Shown here one piece after another: positions 7,235 to 13,844 of a DNA stretch of 42,287 nt. This DNA comes from a virus, in IMG/VR virus record IMGVR_UViG_3300036852_000161, positions 1-42,287 of that record. One strand, written 5' to 3'. The notes beneath the pieces are model-generated. The model searched no databases, had not been told where the DNA came from, and saw nothing but the letters and a program-made list of their open reading frames with translations. How positions within the stretch are numbered: the stretch's first letter is position 1; every line of letters starts with the position of its first letter. A program made the position numbers and the translations under genes.

Positions 7235-7479
7235 ATTTTCCAGCCGTGTGCCCGAGCGCCTGCTTGATGCCATTCGAGCCGTCCTCTCGGTCCGCGTCCC
7301 ATCCATTCACAGATTCGATCCACTAGCTCGACGCTCGGAGTTCTTCGGCCGTTTCGCAAGTCGGAAACATATTGCTCGCTGAATTTGATCGCCTCAGCAA
7401 CAACCGCATTGGTATGGAGATCGCACACTTCCGTAAACATTTCGACGAACGTGCTGGCGTGGAGGTGGCGGGAGGTCAT
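7231..7479 (-). CDS. Small helix-turn-helix regulator
   Basis: An 82-residue protein with an XRE/Cro-like HTH: VAEAIKFSEQYVSDLRNGRR (about 27-46) followed by TPSVELVDRICEWMG, the typical spacing of helices 2-5. It could repress or tune the replication operon. ATG overlaps the stop of the upstream gene as ATGA at 7476-7479, and its end overlaps the next gene likewise. Confidence 0.7.
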   Translation of the reverse strand: MTSRHLHASTFVEMFTEVCDLHTNAVVAEAIKFSEQYVSDLRNGRRTPSVELVDRICEWMGRGPRGRLEWHQAGARAHGWKI

Positions 7480-8066
7480 GCGGCTTCTCTCATCTCGCCT
7501 GCGCTTGCGAGCGCCAAAAGCAAGTCGCGAAATGCGGTCGGAGTGCGCTTCGCTTCCTTCTTGCTCAGTCGCGGTAGCGGCGAATTACCGTGGTTCTTGC
7601 AAAAAGAGACTTGCGCCGTCGGGTTAGCTTTCAGCCAATTGATGGCGGGCGGCTTCGGTCCTACGTAATATAGCCAGGTGAGCTTGATCGCTCGATGCCC
7701 GTAGATACCTTGCGAAACCTCCGTCACCCAGCCGCCGCAAGTAGTCGCCTGCCAGGCGCCGCGCCGAGCTCGCGGCAATCCGAACGCCGGCCACGCATAC
7801 GAGAACGCAGGATGCTCAAGCACGCCACCCCAGGTACGAACGGCATGCAGAGCAGAGGCGAAGCAACCGCCGTCATCACCAACCTTGTGGCCGTAGCGCT
7901 TCTGATTGATGTAGGCGAGCTGGCACCAGCGGGAGCAAGGTGGATGCGCGACAACCCGATGCGGACCGCAGTACAGCCGCGCATCACGGTGCTTGTCCCA
8001 TGGGTCAACGTTTTCGAGCCCGAAATACACGCCGTTGGTCTCGACGAAAAGTGCTGCAATGGTCAT
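7476..8066 (-). CDS. Conserved phage protein with PPC and LEHP motifs (possible DNA-modification related)
   Basis: A 196-residue protein from ATG 8064-8066 (MTIAALFVETNGVYFGLENV). Hallmarks are VVAHPPCSRWC (a P-P-C motif like that of cytosine methyltransferases), GGCFASALHAVRTWGGVLEHP, and IYGHRAIKLTWLYYVG. I know this arrangement as a widespread but poorly characterised phage family; no S-adenosylmethionine-binding loop is clearly visible. It sits between the P-like gene and small regulators. A longer frame to 8147 would overlap the P-like gene and is rejected. The biochemical role is an inference at best. Confidence 0.65.
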   Translation of the reverse strand: MTIAALFVETNGVYFGLENVDPWDKHRDARLYCGPHRVVAHPPCSRWCQLAYINQKRYGHKVGDDGGCFASALHAVRTWGGVLEHPAFSYAWPAFGLPRARRGAWQATTCGGWVTEVSQGIYGHRAIKLTWLYYVGPKPPAINWLKANPTAQVSFCKNHGNSPLPRLSKKEAKRTPTAFRDLLLALASAGEMREAA

Positions 8067-8103
8067 CGCATCACCTTCAGCGCCGCCCCGAAGTCGAGGA
8101 GGG

Positions 8104-8649
8104 TCATGCGGCACTCCGCTGCGGTACATGTCGCACACCCATTTCATCAGCGAACGCAGCGAGCATCACATCACGCCATTCGTCTGCCGACGCTTCGCTC
8201 CGATCTCCGGTCGCGCGATAATCAGCAACCAGCCGACGCTTGATCGTCTCCAGTCGCTCGAACTGCTCGCGGTCGAGCGCGGGAACGTCATCTCGAATCA
8301 TGAATCTTGATAGCGTTGCGTTGCCGAGGCCGCTGAAGAAATCACCCTTAGGCGGCGCCGGCAGCGCAAGTCGCTCCGGTGGCGCAGCTCCGCCCTCCTC
8401 GTCGCTCGTGATCTCTTTGCACGCACGGAAGAACTGCGGGAACGTCGGACACGAGCCGTTGCCGCGCATCGCAAGCTTGCGAAAGCCGCGCGCGATCTCG
8501 TGATCCTTCAAGCGTCGAATGCCGTCCGCCCAGATCGGCGGCGCCACCGAACCGAAGTCACGCAGGAAACGCGGACCGAAGGCGTCGGAAAGGTTCTTCC
8601 ACACTTCCGCAGTTCGATCCGTTCTGCTCTGCCACGACTCTGTTTCCAT
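8104..8649 (-). CDS. Phage replication protein P-like (helicase loader type)
   Basis: A 181-residue protein starting METESWQSR. The segment VWKNLSDAFGPRFLRDFG followed by WADGIRRLKDHEIARGFRKL and CPTFPQFFRAC matches the lambda P / phage helicase-loader-like pattern (W-x-x-L-x-x-x-F-G...I-x-x-G-x-x-x...P-x-x-x-x-F). It would recruit host DnaB helicase to the initiator-bound origin. ATG 8647-8649 has GAGG about 9 bases upstream. It overlaps the end of the O-like gene by about 92 bases out of frame, unusually long for this operon. No phage helicase or polymerase gene was seen, so host replication enzymes are needed. Confidence 0.7.
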   Translation of the reverse strand: METESWQSRTDRTAEVWKNLSDAFGPRFLRDFGSVAPPIWADGIRRLKDHEIARGFRKLAMRGNGSCPTFPQFFRACKEITSDEEGGAAPPERLALPAPPKGDFFSGLGNATLSRFMIRDDVPALDREQFERLETIKRRLVADYRATGDRSEASADEWRDVMLAAFADEMGVRHVPQRSAA

Positions 8650-9409
8650 TTTTCTGCGCCTCGTACGCTCTCGCCACAATTTCACCAGGAGACAAATTCA
8701 CAATTGGCGTGATGTCCGGAGGCTTCCACGGCAAGAGGAACGGTTTGTCAGGGCCCAAGAACGTCGAAGCCTGCTTCACGTACTCCGTGCCAACTTTGCC
8801 GGTAGCCTCGCAGAAAGTGGCATAGCGTTTCGCGCCGTCGATGAACTCCTGCGTCGTATGGCCTTCGTCGAGTCGAGCGCTCGCCGCCTTCACTGCGCTC
8901 CGCCATTTCGGATCTCCGGCTCTCTCCGGATACGCTAGCTTGAAATCGAGCAGCCACTCCGGATCGGAGTGATCACGTGAAACATGGGCGCGCGTCATAC
9001 GTTGACGGTTACCTGACGGTTCAGTTGATGGTTCTATGACGGTTATGGGTGCACGCCCTGCGGGGGTTGGGCGCAGCTCCTGCGGGGGTGTGGGCGCAGC
9101 TCCTGCGGGGGGTACCTGCATACGCTGCGGGGGTGCGGAATCTGCGGGGGTGTATGACGTGCGGGGGTGAATCTGGTATATCGTGCTCCGCCCACTGCGA
9201 TCGTGACGTGTGAGATGACCGGCCGATTGAAGCTTTGAGATCGTGCCCTGCACCGTCCGCTCGGACAGTGAGCACTTCTTGACCAAGTTGGCCACTGATG
9301 GAAAGCACGAGCCCTCGTCAGATGCATTATCTGCGAGCGCGAGAAGCACTAGCTTCTCAACGTGCGGCATCTCCAATTGCCAAACGAGCGTCATGATTTT
9401 GATGCTCAT
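8558..9409 (-). CDS. Phage replication initiator O-like, contains the probable origin
   Basis: A 283-residue protein. Residues about 1-75 form a winged HTH (EKLVLLALADNASDEGSCFP, LSERTVQGTISKLQSAGHLT), as in phage replication protein O. A Pro/Gly-rich linker follows (about 80-130), and the C-terminal part (GDPKWRSAVKAASARLDEG, YVKQASTFLGPDKPF) is typical of these initiators. The linker is encoded by the iteron arrays at 9003-9044 and 9059-9168. The O protein would bind these iterons and recruit the P-like loader. As in lambda, the origin lies inside O. Confidence 0.8.
   Translation of the reverse strand: MSIKIMTLVWQLEMPHVEKLVLLALADNASDEGSCFPSVANLVKKCSLSERTVQGTISKLQSAGHLTRHDRSGRSTIYQIHPRTSYTPADSAPPQRMQVPPAGAAPTPPQELRPTPAGRAPITVIEPSTEPSGNRQRMTRAHVSRDHSDPEWLLDFKLAYPERAGDPKWRSAVKAASARLDEGHTTQEFIDGAKRYATFCEATGKVGTEYVKQASTFLGPDKPFLLPWKPPDITPIVNLSPGEIVARAYEAQKNGNRVVAEQNGSNCGSVEEPFRRLRSAFPA
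9003..9044. repeat. Iteron array A: four TGACGGTT-type repeats
   Basis: Copies at 9003-9010, 9014-9021, 9026-9033 (TGATGGTT, one mismatch) and 9037-9044. Starts are 11, 12 and 11 bases apart, one helical turn each. Because the spacings are not multiples of three inside a coding gene, protein repetition cannot explain them. Probable initiator-binding or origin element. Confidence 0.8.
9059..9168. repeat. Iteron array B: six TGCGGGGGT repeats (probable origin)
   Basis: TGCGGGGGT at 9059-9067, 9081-9089, 9104-9113 (one extra G), 9126-9134, 9143-9151 and 9160-9168. Starts are 22, 23, 22, 17 and 17 bases apart. It lies inside the O-like initiator gene. The first copies also share flanking GCGCAGCTCC. 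By analogy with lambda, this is the likely binding array for the initiator. Confidence 0.85.
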
Positions 9410-9489
9410 TAGTTCTCAGGTCGGCGATGTTCCGACCACGGGGGCGGACAGACCGGGTAGGCCACCGAGCTCTGTCCGCGCCTCGAAAT

Positions 9490-9687
9490 TCATCCCATCA
9501 CGTAGCGCGCGTACTTCGACTCGCGTCCCTTGGTCATCACGGTACGAATGGCGAAGCCGGCCTTGCGCAGCTCGCGGATGCGAGGCGCCAAACGCCAGAT
9601 CTTGTAGCGGCTCAACGCCTCGCCCGGCGTTATGGAGTTGTGCTTCAACAGGTGCGCTTTCACCTTGAGTCGCTGTGACTGGCTCAC
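9490..9687 (-). CDS. Small winged-helix DNA-binding protein (HTH_39-like)
   Basis: A 65-residue protein starting GTG 9685-9687 (GTGA overlap). The sequence LLKHNSITPGEALSRYKIWR then APRIRELRKAGFAI matches the small phage HTH family (PF14090-like): helix, S/D-I-T-x-x-E-A, then recognition helix and R-I-x-E-L-R. It ends with YARYVMG as these proteins often do. Probably a regulator or accessory replication protein, as it directly precedes the O-like gene. Confidence 0.7.
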   Translation of the reverse strand: MSQSQRLKVKAHLLKHNSITPGEALSRYKIWRLAPRIRELRKAGFAIRTVMTKGRESKYARYVMG

Positions 9688-9830
9688 GCTGCCCCCTTCT
9701 TGATCTCGACGACGTTGGAGCGCCGCGCCCTTTTGGGAGTTGAGCGCTTCACGTACGCGCGAATGCGCAGCGCGCAGCGATCGAGCCATCTGGCCAGTGC
9801 AAGCAGACGGTCGCGATTCTTCTTGGTCAC
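9684..9830 (-). CDS. Small basic hypothetical protein
   Basis: A 48-residue protein, very rich in Arg and Lys, from GTG 9828-9830. The start is set by a strong SD, GAGGTGA, about 5 bases upstream, which excludes the longer frame to 9998. Basic character suggests nucleic-acid contact. Function unknown. Between its start and the upstream gene (9831-9936) I see no gene, only an inverted repeat CGCCCCGA (9852-9859) / TCGGGGCG (9915-9922). Confidence 0.55.
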   Translation of the reverse strand: MTKKNRDRLLALARWLDRCALRIRAYVKRSTPKRARRSNVVEIKKGAA

Positions 9831-9936
9831 TGAATCACCTCGGAATGGAGACGCCCCGAAGGCTGCGTGAGCAGCACCGGATAGCGACGGGAGGTGTCGC
9901 GGACGGCTCGGACATCGGGGCGCGTAGCTAAGTGGT

Positions 9937-10140
9937 TCACGGCGAGACTCGAGCGCAATCGATATCGAATCTCTCGATGTGTTTCGGGAGATCTTCATAA
10001 CGGCCGAATCGTCCGCGCATATCTTTCGCGGCCTGAAGGTATCCGCGAATCGCTTTCAGCTGCTTCGCCTTTGATGGCGACCCTTCAGCTGTAGCGAGAC
10101 GGATCTCTTCGTCCAGAAATTGGAAAGTGTTGTCGTTCAT
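9937..10140 (-). CDS. Small hypothetical protein
   Basis: A 67-residue charged, helical protein (MNDNTFQFLDEEIRLATAEG). Its ATG overlaps the upstream stop as ATGA. Function not recognised; part of the Cro-to-O gene block. Confidence 0.6.
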   Translation of the reverse strand: MNDNTFQFLDEEIRLATAEGSPSKAKQLKAIRGYLQAAKDMRGRFGRYEDLPKHIERFDIDCARVSP

Positions 10141-10412
10141 TCGATGCTCGCTTGTTCTGGCTCGGGAGGTTTCAGATAGCGCCCCTCGCCGCTGTCATAA
10201 GCGAGCTGGAAGCGCTTCCAGAAACTCCCGTTGTGCGTTACTTCGATGTCGAGTGCATGAGCGGCCCTCGGCCAGCGCGCTATCAGGTCGTAGTCCGTGC
10301 GCTCTACGACGAGCTCACGCACCTCCGGCTTGAAGCGCTCATACCATTCGGCGAGTGGCTTCATTCGCTCAATCACGTCCTGAATCGCCTTGCTGCCGCG
10401 GAAAGCGCTCAT
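10137..10412 (-). CDS. Hypothetical protein of early minus operon
   Basis: A 91-residue protein without recognised motif; the N-terminal half is helical and charged, the C-terminal half more beta-like. ATG overlaps the upstream stop (ATGA at 10409-10412). It is coexpressed with the Cro-like gene. Confidence 0.6.
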   Translation of the reverse strand: MSAFRGSKAIQDVIERMKPLAEWYERFKPEVRELVVERTDYDLIARWPRAAHALDIEVTHNGSFWKRFQLAYDSGEGRYLKPPEPEQASIE

Positions 10413-10636
10413 TTGGAAGGCTTTCCCGAGTCGTCCCGGCTTTTCCCGGTTATTCCCAAGTGCGCCGTCCGCTCCGCAATTACGCTAGCGTCATGAATCC
10501 GACGCTTAAGCTCCCGCACGATCAATTCCTCTACCCACTCGCCGATATCAAGGTGGTCCGCATCGCTAATGACCGCGAGCGCTTCGTGCATCTCTGCATC
10601 GAGCTTGGCGCGCACGTCTTTGCGATCGAGGGCCAC
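10409..10636 (-). CDS. Hypothetical protein of early minus operon
   Basis: A 75-residue acidic protein, MALDRKDVRAKLDAEMHEAL, then DIGEWVEELIVRELKRR. The pattern K-L-D-x-E-x-H-x-A-L...D-x-G-x-x-V-E-x-x-I-V resembles small antitoxin-like or ribbon-helix-helix-type phage proteins, which suggests DNA binding, but this is a weak resemblance. It begins 3 bases after the Cro-like gene. Confidence 0.6.
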   Translation of the reverse strand: MALDRKDVRAKLDAEMHEALAVISDADHLDIGEWVEELIVRELKRRIHDASVIAERTAHLGITGKSRDDSGKPSK

Positions 10637-10639
10637 GGT

Positions 10640-10858
10640 CTAAGCCGCCCTGCTCGATCGAACCTTTTCTTTATGAAGCGCGATGATCGCGGTACCGAGC
10701 GTGAAAGAGGCGCGACCAATTTTGCCGTTTTTCAGCCTATTGATTGTCGGCTGGGAACACTCAATGCCGCGCGCACGGAGCGTCTCGCTGATTTCAGTCT
10801 CGGTAAGGTCGGCTTTGTCGACCAATTCTTGAACCAGCTTCTGTAAATCGACTGCCAT
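10640..10858 (-). CDS. Cro-like HTH repressor
   Basis: A 72-residue protein with a compact HTH: LTETEISETLRARGIECSQP then TINRLKNGKIG, the XRE-type arrangement. As first gene of the leftward unit that leads to O, P and Q, and divergent from a repressor-like gene, it occupies the Cro position. Immediately upstream lies a -10-like TAGAAT only 6 bases from the ATG, so its mRNA may be leaderless. The run GGGGG abuts the ATG and is too close for a normal SD. Confidence 0.7.
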   Translation of the reverse strand: MAVDLQKLVQELVDKADLTETEISETLRARGIECSQPTINRLKNGKIGRASFTLGTAIIALHKEKVRSSRAA

Positions 10859-10864
10859 CCCCCG

Positions 10865-10892
10865 ATTCTATTCACCGCCGTATGAATTGCAA
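10865..10892 (-). promoter_or_regulatory. Candidate leftward early promoter (pR-like)
   Basis: On the minus strand TTGCAA (10892-10887), 16-base spacer, TAGAAT (10870-10865). The -10 matches 5 of 6 bases. The start point would fall on or next to the ATG of the Cro-like gene. The -35 is inside the palindrome ATTGCAAT (10886-10893), a possible operator. Confidence 0.5.
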
Positions 10893-10922
10893 TAGCCTGG
10901 CGCATACTAGTTTGCCAACCAT

Positions 10923-10945
10923 GCTGATTGACTTTAAGAATCAGC
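10923..10945. promoter_or_regulatory. Dyad upstream of repressor-like gene (operator or leader hairpin)
   Basis: GCTGATT (10923-10929) and AATCAGC (10939-10945) form a 7-bp inverted repeat with a 9-base centre, ending 2 bases before the ATG at 10948. Flanks CCAT and ATGG extend the symmetry imperfectly. It could be an operator or a hairpin next to the start codon. Confidence 0.5.
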
Positions 10946-10947
10946 GT

Positions 10948-11400
10948 ATGGCAGCGGACAAAAACAAGCGATTCAGGGAACTGATAGAAGAGGCGGCGAA
11001 GCTTCATCCTGCCCTCTGGAAATCTAACGGTGAACTTAATGTGACGGCCGTCGCGCGCTTCTACGAACTTAAAAAGCGCCCAATTTCACAACCGACCTTG
11101 AAGCGCTTGCTGGATGGGGAGTACGCTCCGAGCAACGAGACCATTGAAGCGACATGGCGTGTCTTCGGAATTCCCAGGGAACTAATAAGAGGGGACGAGG
11201 GGGCGGACATGAACGAACTGCTGAGCGGGTATGGACTACCCACCCTGCTGCTTGCCAAGAAGATGGCAGGGCTCCCTAAAGAGGACTTCGACGCCATCGC
11301 AGTGCTGATCGAGCAGGCTGCTACGCGCGTCGATCGCATGAAGCAGCTCGCGAGCGATGCAGAGAACGTGACGCCCTTCGATCGGAGACGTAAGGGTTAG
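10948..11400 (+). CDS. CI-position repressor-like HTH protein
   Basis: A 150-residue protein (from MAADKNKRFRELIEE). Residues about 30-75 look like an XRE-type HTH (VTAVARFYELKKRPISQPTL, then LLDGEYAPSNETIEATWRVF). There is no peptidase (S24/LexA-like) domain, so it would not be self-cleaved in the SOS response; the C-terminal helices may mediate multimerisation. Divergent from the Cro-like gene and followed by a strong terminator. The start is uncertain: ATG at 10882, 10921 and 10948 are all in frame and none has a good SD; 10948 is chosen because the sequence before it is regulatory. Confidence 0.65.
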   Translation: MAADKNKRFRELIEEAAKLHPALWKSNGELNVTAVARFYELKKRPISQPTLKRLLDGEYAPSNETIEATWRVFGIPRELIRGDEGADMNELLSGYGLPTLLLAKKMAGLPKEDFDAIAVLIEQAATRVDRMKQLASDAENVTPFDRRRKG

Positions 11401-11424
11401 TACATAGACCAAAGGATTAGCGAC

Positions 11425-11448
11425 GGGCCTCTAGGGGCCCATTTTTTT
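11425..11448 (+). terminator. Intrinsic terminator after repressor-like gene
   Basis: GGGCC(T) at 11425-11430 pairs with (G)GGCCC ending at 11440, followed by A and seven T residues (11442-11448). It isolates the repressor-like gene from the downstream operon, which has its own promoter. Confidence 0.9.
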
Positions 11449-11471
11449 GCGCACGTTTATTCATTAGAGTA

Positions 11472-11499
11472 TTGACAATCATGCGGCATTGAATAATAT
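11472..11499 (+). promoter_or_regulatory. Strong sigma-70-type promoter of rightward operon
   Basis: TTGACA (11472-11477), 16-base spacer, TAATAT (11494-11499): a perfect -35 and a good -10. The -35 is within the near-palindrome ATTGACAAT (11471-11479), which resembles ATTGCAAT over the leftward promoter. Predicted start near 11506, upstream of the gene at 11534. Confidence 0.85.
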
Positions 11500-11533
11500 A
11501 GCTCCCGTGGTCGGCAAACACGAGGGCAGGAAG

Positions 11534-11767
11534 ATGAACGCGATTACAGAGATGAGCAAACGCGAAACCTTCACGACGGCCGAAATCGAGGTCCTCCGAT
11601 CTGAGTTTTCTAAGCTGAATACGGTCAACACGGACCGCCTCTCCTGTTTCCGCAAGATCTTCTCCGATTGTGGTGACAAGGCAATCCGCCAGCTCTCAGA
11701 GGCTCGCGTGAAGTTCGTATCTTCTCTCGCGCTCAATGAATGCATTCGTCGTGGACTGGTGTCCTAA
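11534..11767 (+). CDS. First gene of rightward operon, hypothetical
   Basis: A 77-residue helical protein (MNAITEMSKRETFTTAEIEV). Start ATG 11534 has AGGA 4-5 bases upstream and lies after the predicted transcription start; an earlier in-frame ATG at 11489 lies inside the promoter. Preceded by AAACACGAGGGC with a 6-base gap, a cassette shared with the next gene. The first gene of a pL-like operon often antagonises host or repressor functions, but no motif is recognised. Confidence 0.65.
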   Translation: MNAITEMSKRETFTTAEIEVLRSEFSKLNTVNTDRLSCFRKIFSDCGDKAIRQLSEARVKFVSSLALNECIRRGLVS

Positions 11768-11795
11768 CTCCCCATCCAAACACGAGGGCGCAGCG

Positions 11796-12050
11796 GTGCA
11801 GGTAGAGATCACTTCCAAGGTTGAAGTCACTGTCGAACTTCTCGCGCAGTGCTTCGCTGGGCTGGACGATGACAGCCAGTGCAGATTCTTCGTGGAAGTC
11901 GCGCGTATCGCATCGACATGGCCTGGCGGTGGAGATTCTCAGTGGTACTACGTTGGCGGTCACCTTCGTAACTGCGAGTGCTCGACGCCAGAGGCGCGAG
12001 AAATGATCTCGCAAATCCATCACTACATGCAGACGAGCACGCACACATGA
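11796..12050 (+). CDS. Hypothetical protein
   Basis: An 84-residue protein starting GTG 11796, chosen because AAACACGAGGGC precedes it with exactly the same 6-base gap as in the previous gene. Contains a W-Y-Y-V and two Cys in a short NCEC segment. No family recognised. Confidence 0.6.
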   Translation: MQVEITSKVEVTVELLAQCFAGLDDDSQCRFFVEVARIASTWPGGGDSQWYYVGGHLRNCECSTPEAREMISQIHHYMQTSTHT

Positions 12051-12178
12051 CCGACACCATCGAAATCGAGATCCTTCCATTTGCCGATTTCATCATCGAT
12101 CTCGGCTCCATGTCTCCGCCTGCGATACCGGAAGGCGATGGTGGCGGGCAGGGGTTGGTTGAGAACGAGGAACTGTGA
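12047..12178 (+). CDS. Small acidic protein
   Basis: A 43-residue, strongly acidic protein (MTDTIEIEILPFADFIIDLG) with ATGA overlap with the upstream stop. The opening MTDTIEIEI is common among small phage proteins of unknown role. Function unknown. Confidence 0.55.
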   Translation: MTDTIEIEILPFADFIIDLGSMSPPAIPEGDGGGQGLVENEEL

Positions 12179-12357
12179 TGTATCACCAAGGCGCGCGAGT
12201 CCTGAGCAATCCGCCGAAGCGTCTGAAGCTTCCCGAGCGACAGCTCGACAAGATCACCTTCAGTGTGAAGCAAGAAGCCCGTCGGTTGGCAGATGCGAAT
12301 CGTTTGAAAAAGCCATGGGCTCGTCGTTGGCTGAAAGAGAACGGTCACTGGATGTAG
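12178..12357 (+). CDS. Small basic protein
   Basis: A 59-residue basic protein (MYHQGARVLSNPPKRLKLPE, then KKPWARRWLKENGHWM). ATG overlaps the previous TGA by one base; GAGGA lies 8 bases upstream. Alternating acidic and basic small products are typical of this operon. Function unknown. Confidence 0.6.
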   Translation: MYHQGARVLSNPPKRLKLPERQLDKITFSVKQEARRLADANRLKKPWARRWLKENGHWM

Positions 12358-12383
12358 GTCTGAGATTAGAGCGGGAGAAGAGC

Positions 12384-12668
12384 ATGGCTCACGAAATACT
12401 TATGACTCCAGACGATGTTCGTCTTACGCGCGCGGCTTTAGAGGCCATGGAACGCGAGGCGATTCGCACACGCAATATTTGGCAACTTAGATTAGAGCGT
12501 GAAATGTCGTACGGCCCTCACCACGCGCATGCGGATGCCGACTATAAAAAGAAAATTTCAGAGCGTTCTGAATTGGCTAAGAAATGCAGGACGCTACTGG
12601 ACTCGGACGCCTTTCCGGCTGAATACCGCTTTCCGCATCTATATCAGAGCGGTGAACAGCATGAGTAA
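12384..12668 (+). CDS. Hypothetical helical protein
   Basis: A 94-residue charged helical protein, MAHEILMTPDDVRLTRAALE, probably coiled-coil. The ATG is preceded by TAGAGCGGGAGAAGAGC, a leader almost identical to that of the gene at 12926. Function unknown. Confidence 0.65.
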   Translation: MAHEILMTPDDVRLTRAALEAMEREAIRTRNIWQLRLEREMSYGPHHAHADADYKKKISERSELAKKCRTLLDSDAFPAEYRFPHLYQSGEQHE

Positions 12669-12909
12669 ACGAACACAATGGAAGAAGTCCGAGCCGCGGC
12701 TCGTGCGACTTAGACGCGGATCACCGGGGCAATGGAATTTCTACTTCCCCGGCTGGCGGCGAGTGCCGGAAAAAACGTGGACGGTTGAGCGAATCTCGTC
12801 CTTCGTCTATCGCATCACCGCAATAGGCGTTGAGCCGCACGACTGCCGGAAACTCGCGCAGGTACGCGAGTTCATCGCTCAGCAGTACGAATTTTTGCCG
12901 AACACGTAG
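12661..12909 (+). CDS. Hypothetical basic protein
   Basis: An 82-residue Arg/Trp-rich protein (MSKRTQWKKSEPRLVRLRRG) overlapping the upstream gene by 8 bases. Aromatic and basic residues alternate as in small beta-barrel nucleic-acid binders, but no family is recognised. Confidence 0.55.
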   Translation: MSKRTQWKKSEPRLVRLRRGSPGQWNFYFPGWRRVPEKTWTVERISSFVYRITAIGVEPHDCRKLAQVREFIAQQYEFLPNT

Positions 12910-12925
12910 AGCGGGGGAGAAGAGC

Positions 12926-13126
12926 ATGAACAAACCTGCTAAAGAACAGTTCGAGGCGGCCGCGCGAGCGCATCGTTGGGAGTACTCGGCAGCGCACGGC
13001 GGTTGGATTCATCCGGAGGAGTACGACCCGGAACGCGGCTACGCAATCCAGTCTAGCGCGGAGGATGCGTGTTGGTTGCATGAGATCGACGTCCGCGCGT
13101 CACACGACCCTCGGCCGACTCGCTAA
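12926..13126 (+). CDS. Hypothetical protein
   Basis: A 66-residue protein (MNKPAKEQFEAAARAHRWEY). Leader TAGAGCGGGGGAGAAGAGC is shared with 12384. The pattern with W-x-Y and H-P-x-x-Y is seen in small unknown phage proteins. Function unknown. Confidence 0.6.
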   Translation: MNKPAKEQFEAAARAHRWEYSAAHGGWIHPEEYDPERGYAIQSSAEDACWLHEIDVRASHDPRPTR

Positions 13127-13145
13127 CAAATCAGAAGGTAGTCAC

Positions 13146-13517
13146 ATGACGAAGATTGAAAAGTTTCAGCAGGCAAAGGCCACGGCTCATCACATCCGTA
13201 ACGATGTGGCGCAGATCTTGGGGCGCGACAGTCCACAGAACGACAAGCACAGCTTCGACGTGAAGTTCACCGGACTGGCGAGCGAGTCGTGGAATCCAAT
13301 GCTGTTTCAGATCCACGTCTCGCACGGCTACTACGGGAGCTCAAGCGGTTACTCCAATTCGAGCGACCACCTCGGGAAGTATTTGGCCGCATCGATCCAG
13401 CGCCACGCAAGCGCACTCCTCGAGTTCGCTTCAAAGCTCGCTGACGACGATGCGGAGAAAGCGCGGAAAGAAGCAGAAGACGAAGCCAAGGCCGTACTCC
13501 AAACCACGGCGGCATAG
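13146..13517 (+). CDS. Hypothetical protein
   Basis: A 123-residue protein with an SD (AAGGTAG) before ATG. Middle part has a Tyr/Gly/Ser-rich loop (HGYYGSSSGYSNSSDH); the C-terminus is a long charged helix (LADDDAEKARKEAEDEAKAV), probably coiled-coil. It precedes genes for DNA metabolism. No family recognised. Confidence 0.65.
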   Translation: MTKIEKFQQAKATAHHIRNDVAQILGRDSPQNDKHSFDVKFTGLASESWNPMLFQIHVSHGYYGSSSGYSNSSDHLGKYLAASIQRHASALLEFASKLADDDAEKARKEAEDEAKAVLQTTAA

Positions 13518-13542
13518 TTCCGCTCTCACGAACAGAACAGCT

Positions 13543-13818
13543 ATGGACAATCAAGTCATATTGACCCGGAACGACCTGACGCGAGAAGTCTGGACTTTCT
13601 GGATCGATTTCCCTCGCATCATTCTGGATCGTTACGAGATCCAGGGTCGCTCGACGCCGCGCCACAAATGGCGAACGCGCGACTACTACTCACGCACATT
13701 TGGACGAGACGGAAAGATTCAGGAGTCAGAGGTTCCATTTCCGCCGTCCGTCACGGACCTAATTCGCAAGCGCGTAAGCGATCAGTTGACAGTCATCAAG
13801 TGGTCCGAGCGTCGATAG
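13543..13818 (+). CDS. Hypothetical protein
   Basis: A 91-residue protein (MDNQVILTRNDLTREVWTFW) rich in Trp, Tyr and Arg, with a C-terminal PPSVTDLIRKRVSDQL. SD is weak. It resembles its neighbour at 13845 in size and its ILDRY / LERDRW-type segments, so the two may be distantly related, but this is uncertain. Confidence 0.6.
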   Translation: MDNQVILTRNDLTREVWTFWIDFPRIILDRYEIQGRSTPRHKWRTRDYYSRTFGRDGKIQESEVPFPPSVTDLIRKRVSDQLTVIKWSERR

Positions 13819-13844
13819 CTCGGCTCTGGAGAAAAGAACCTGTT

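Noticed and set aside
7065-7310. Longer starts for the small genes at 6852 and 7061
   Set aside because: They would overlap two other genes; the GTGA and ATGA starts fit the coupling seen in the whole operon.
9059-9168. CRISPR-like array
   Set aside because: Repeats are only 9 bases, spacers 8-14 bases, and the region is coding; iterons fit, CRISPR does not.
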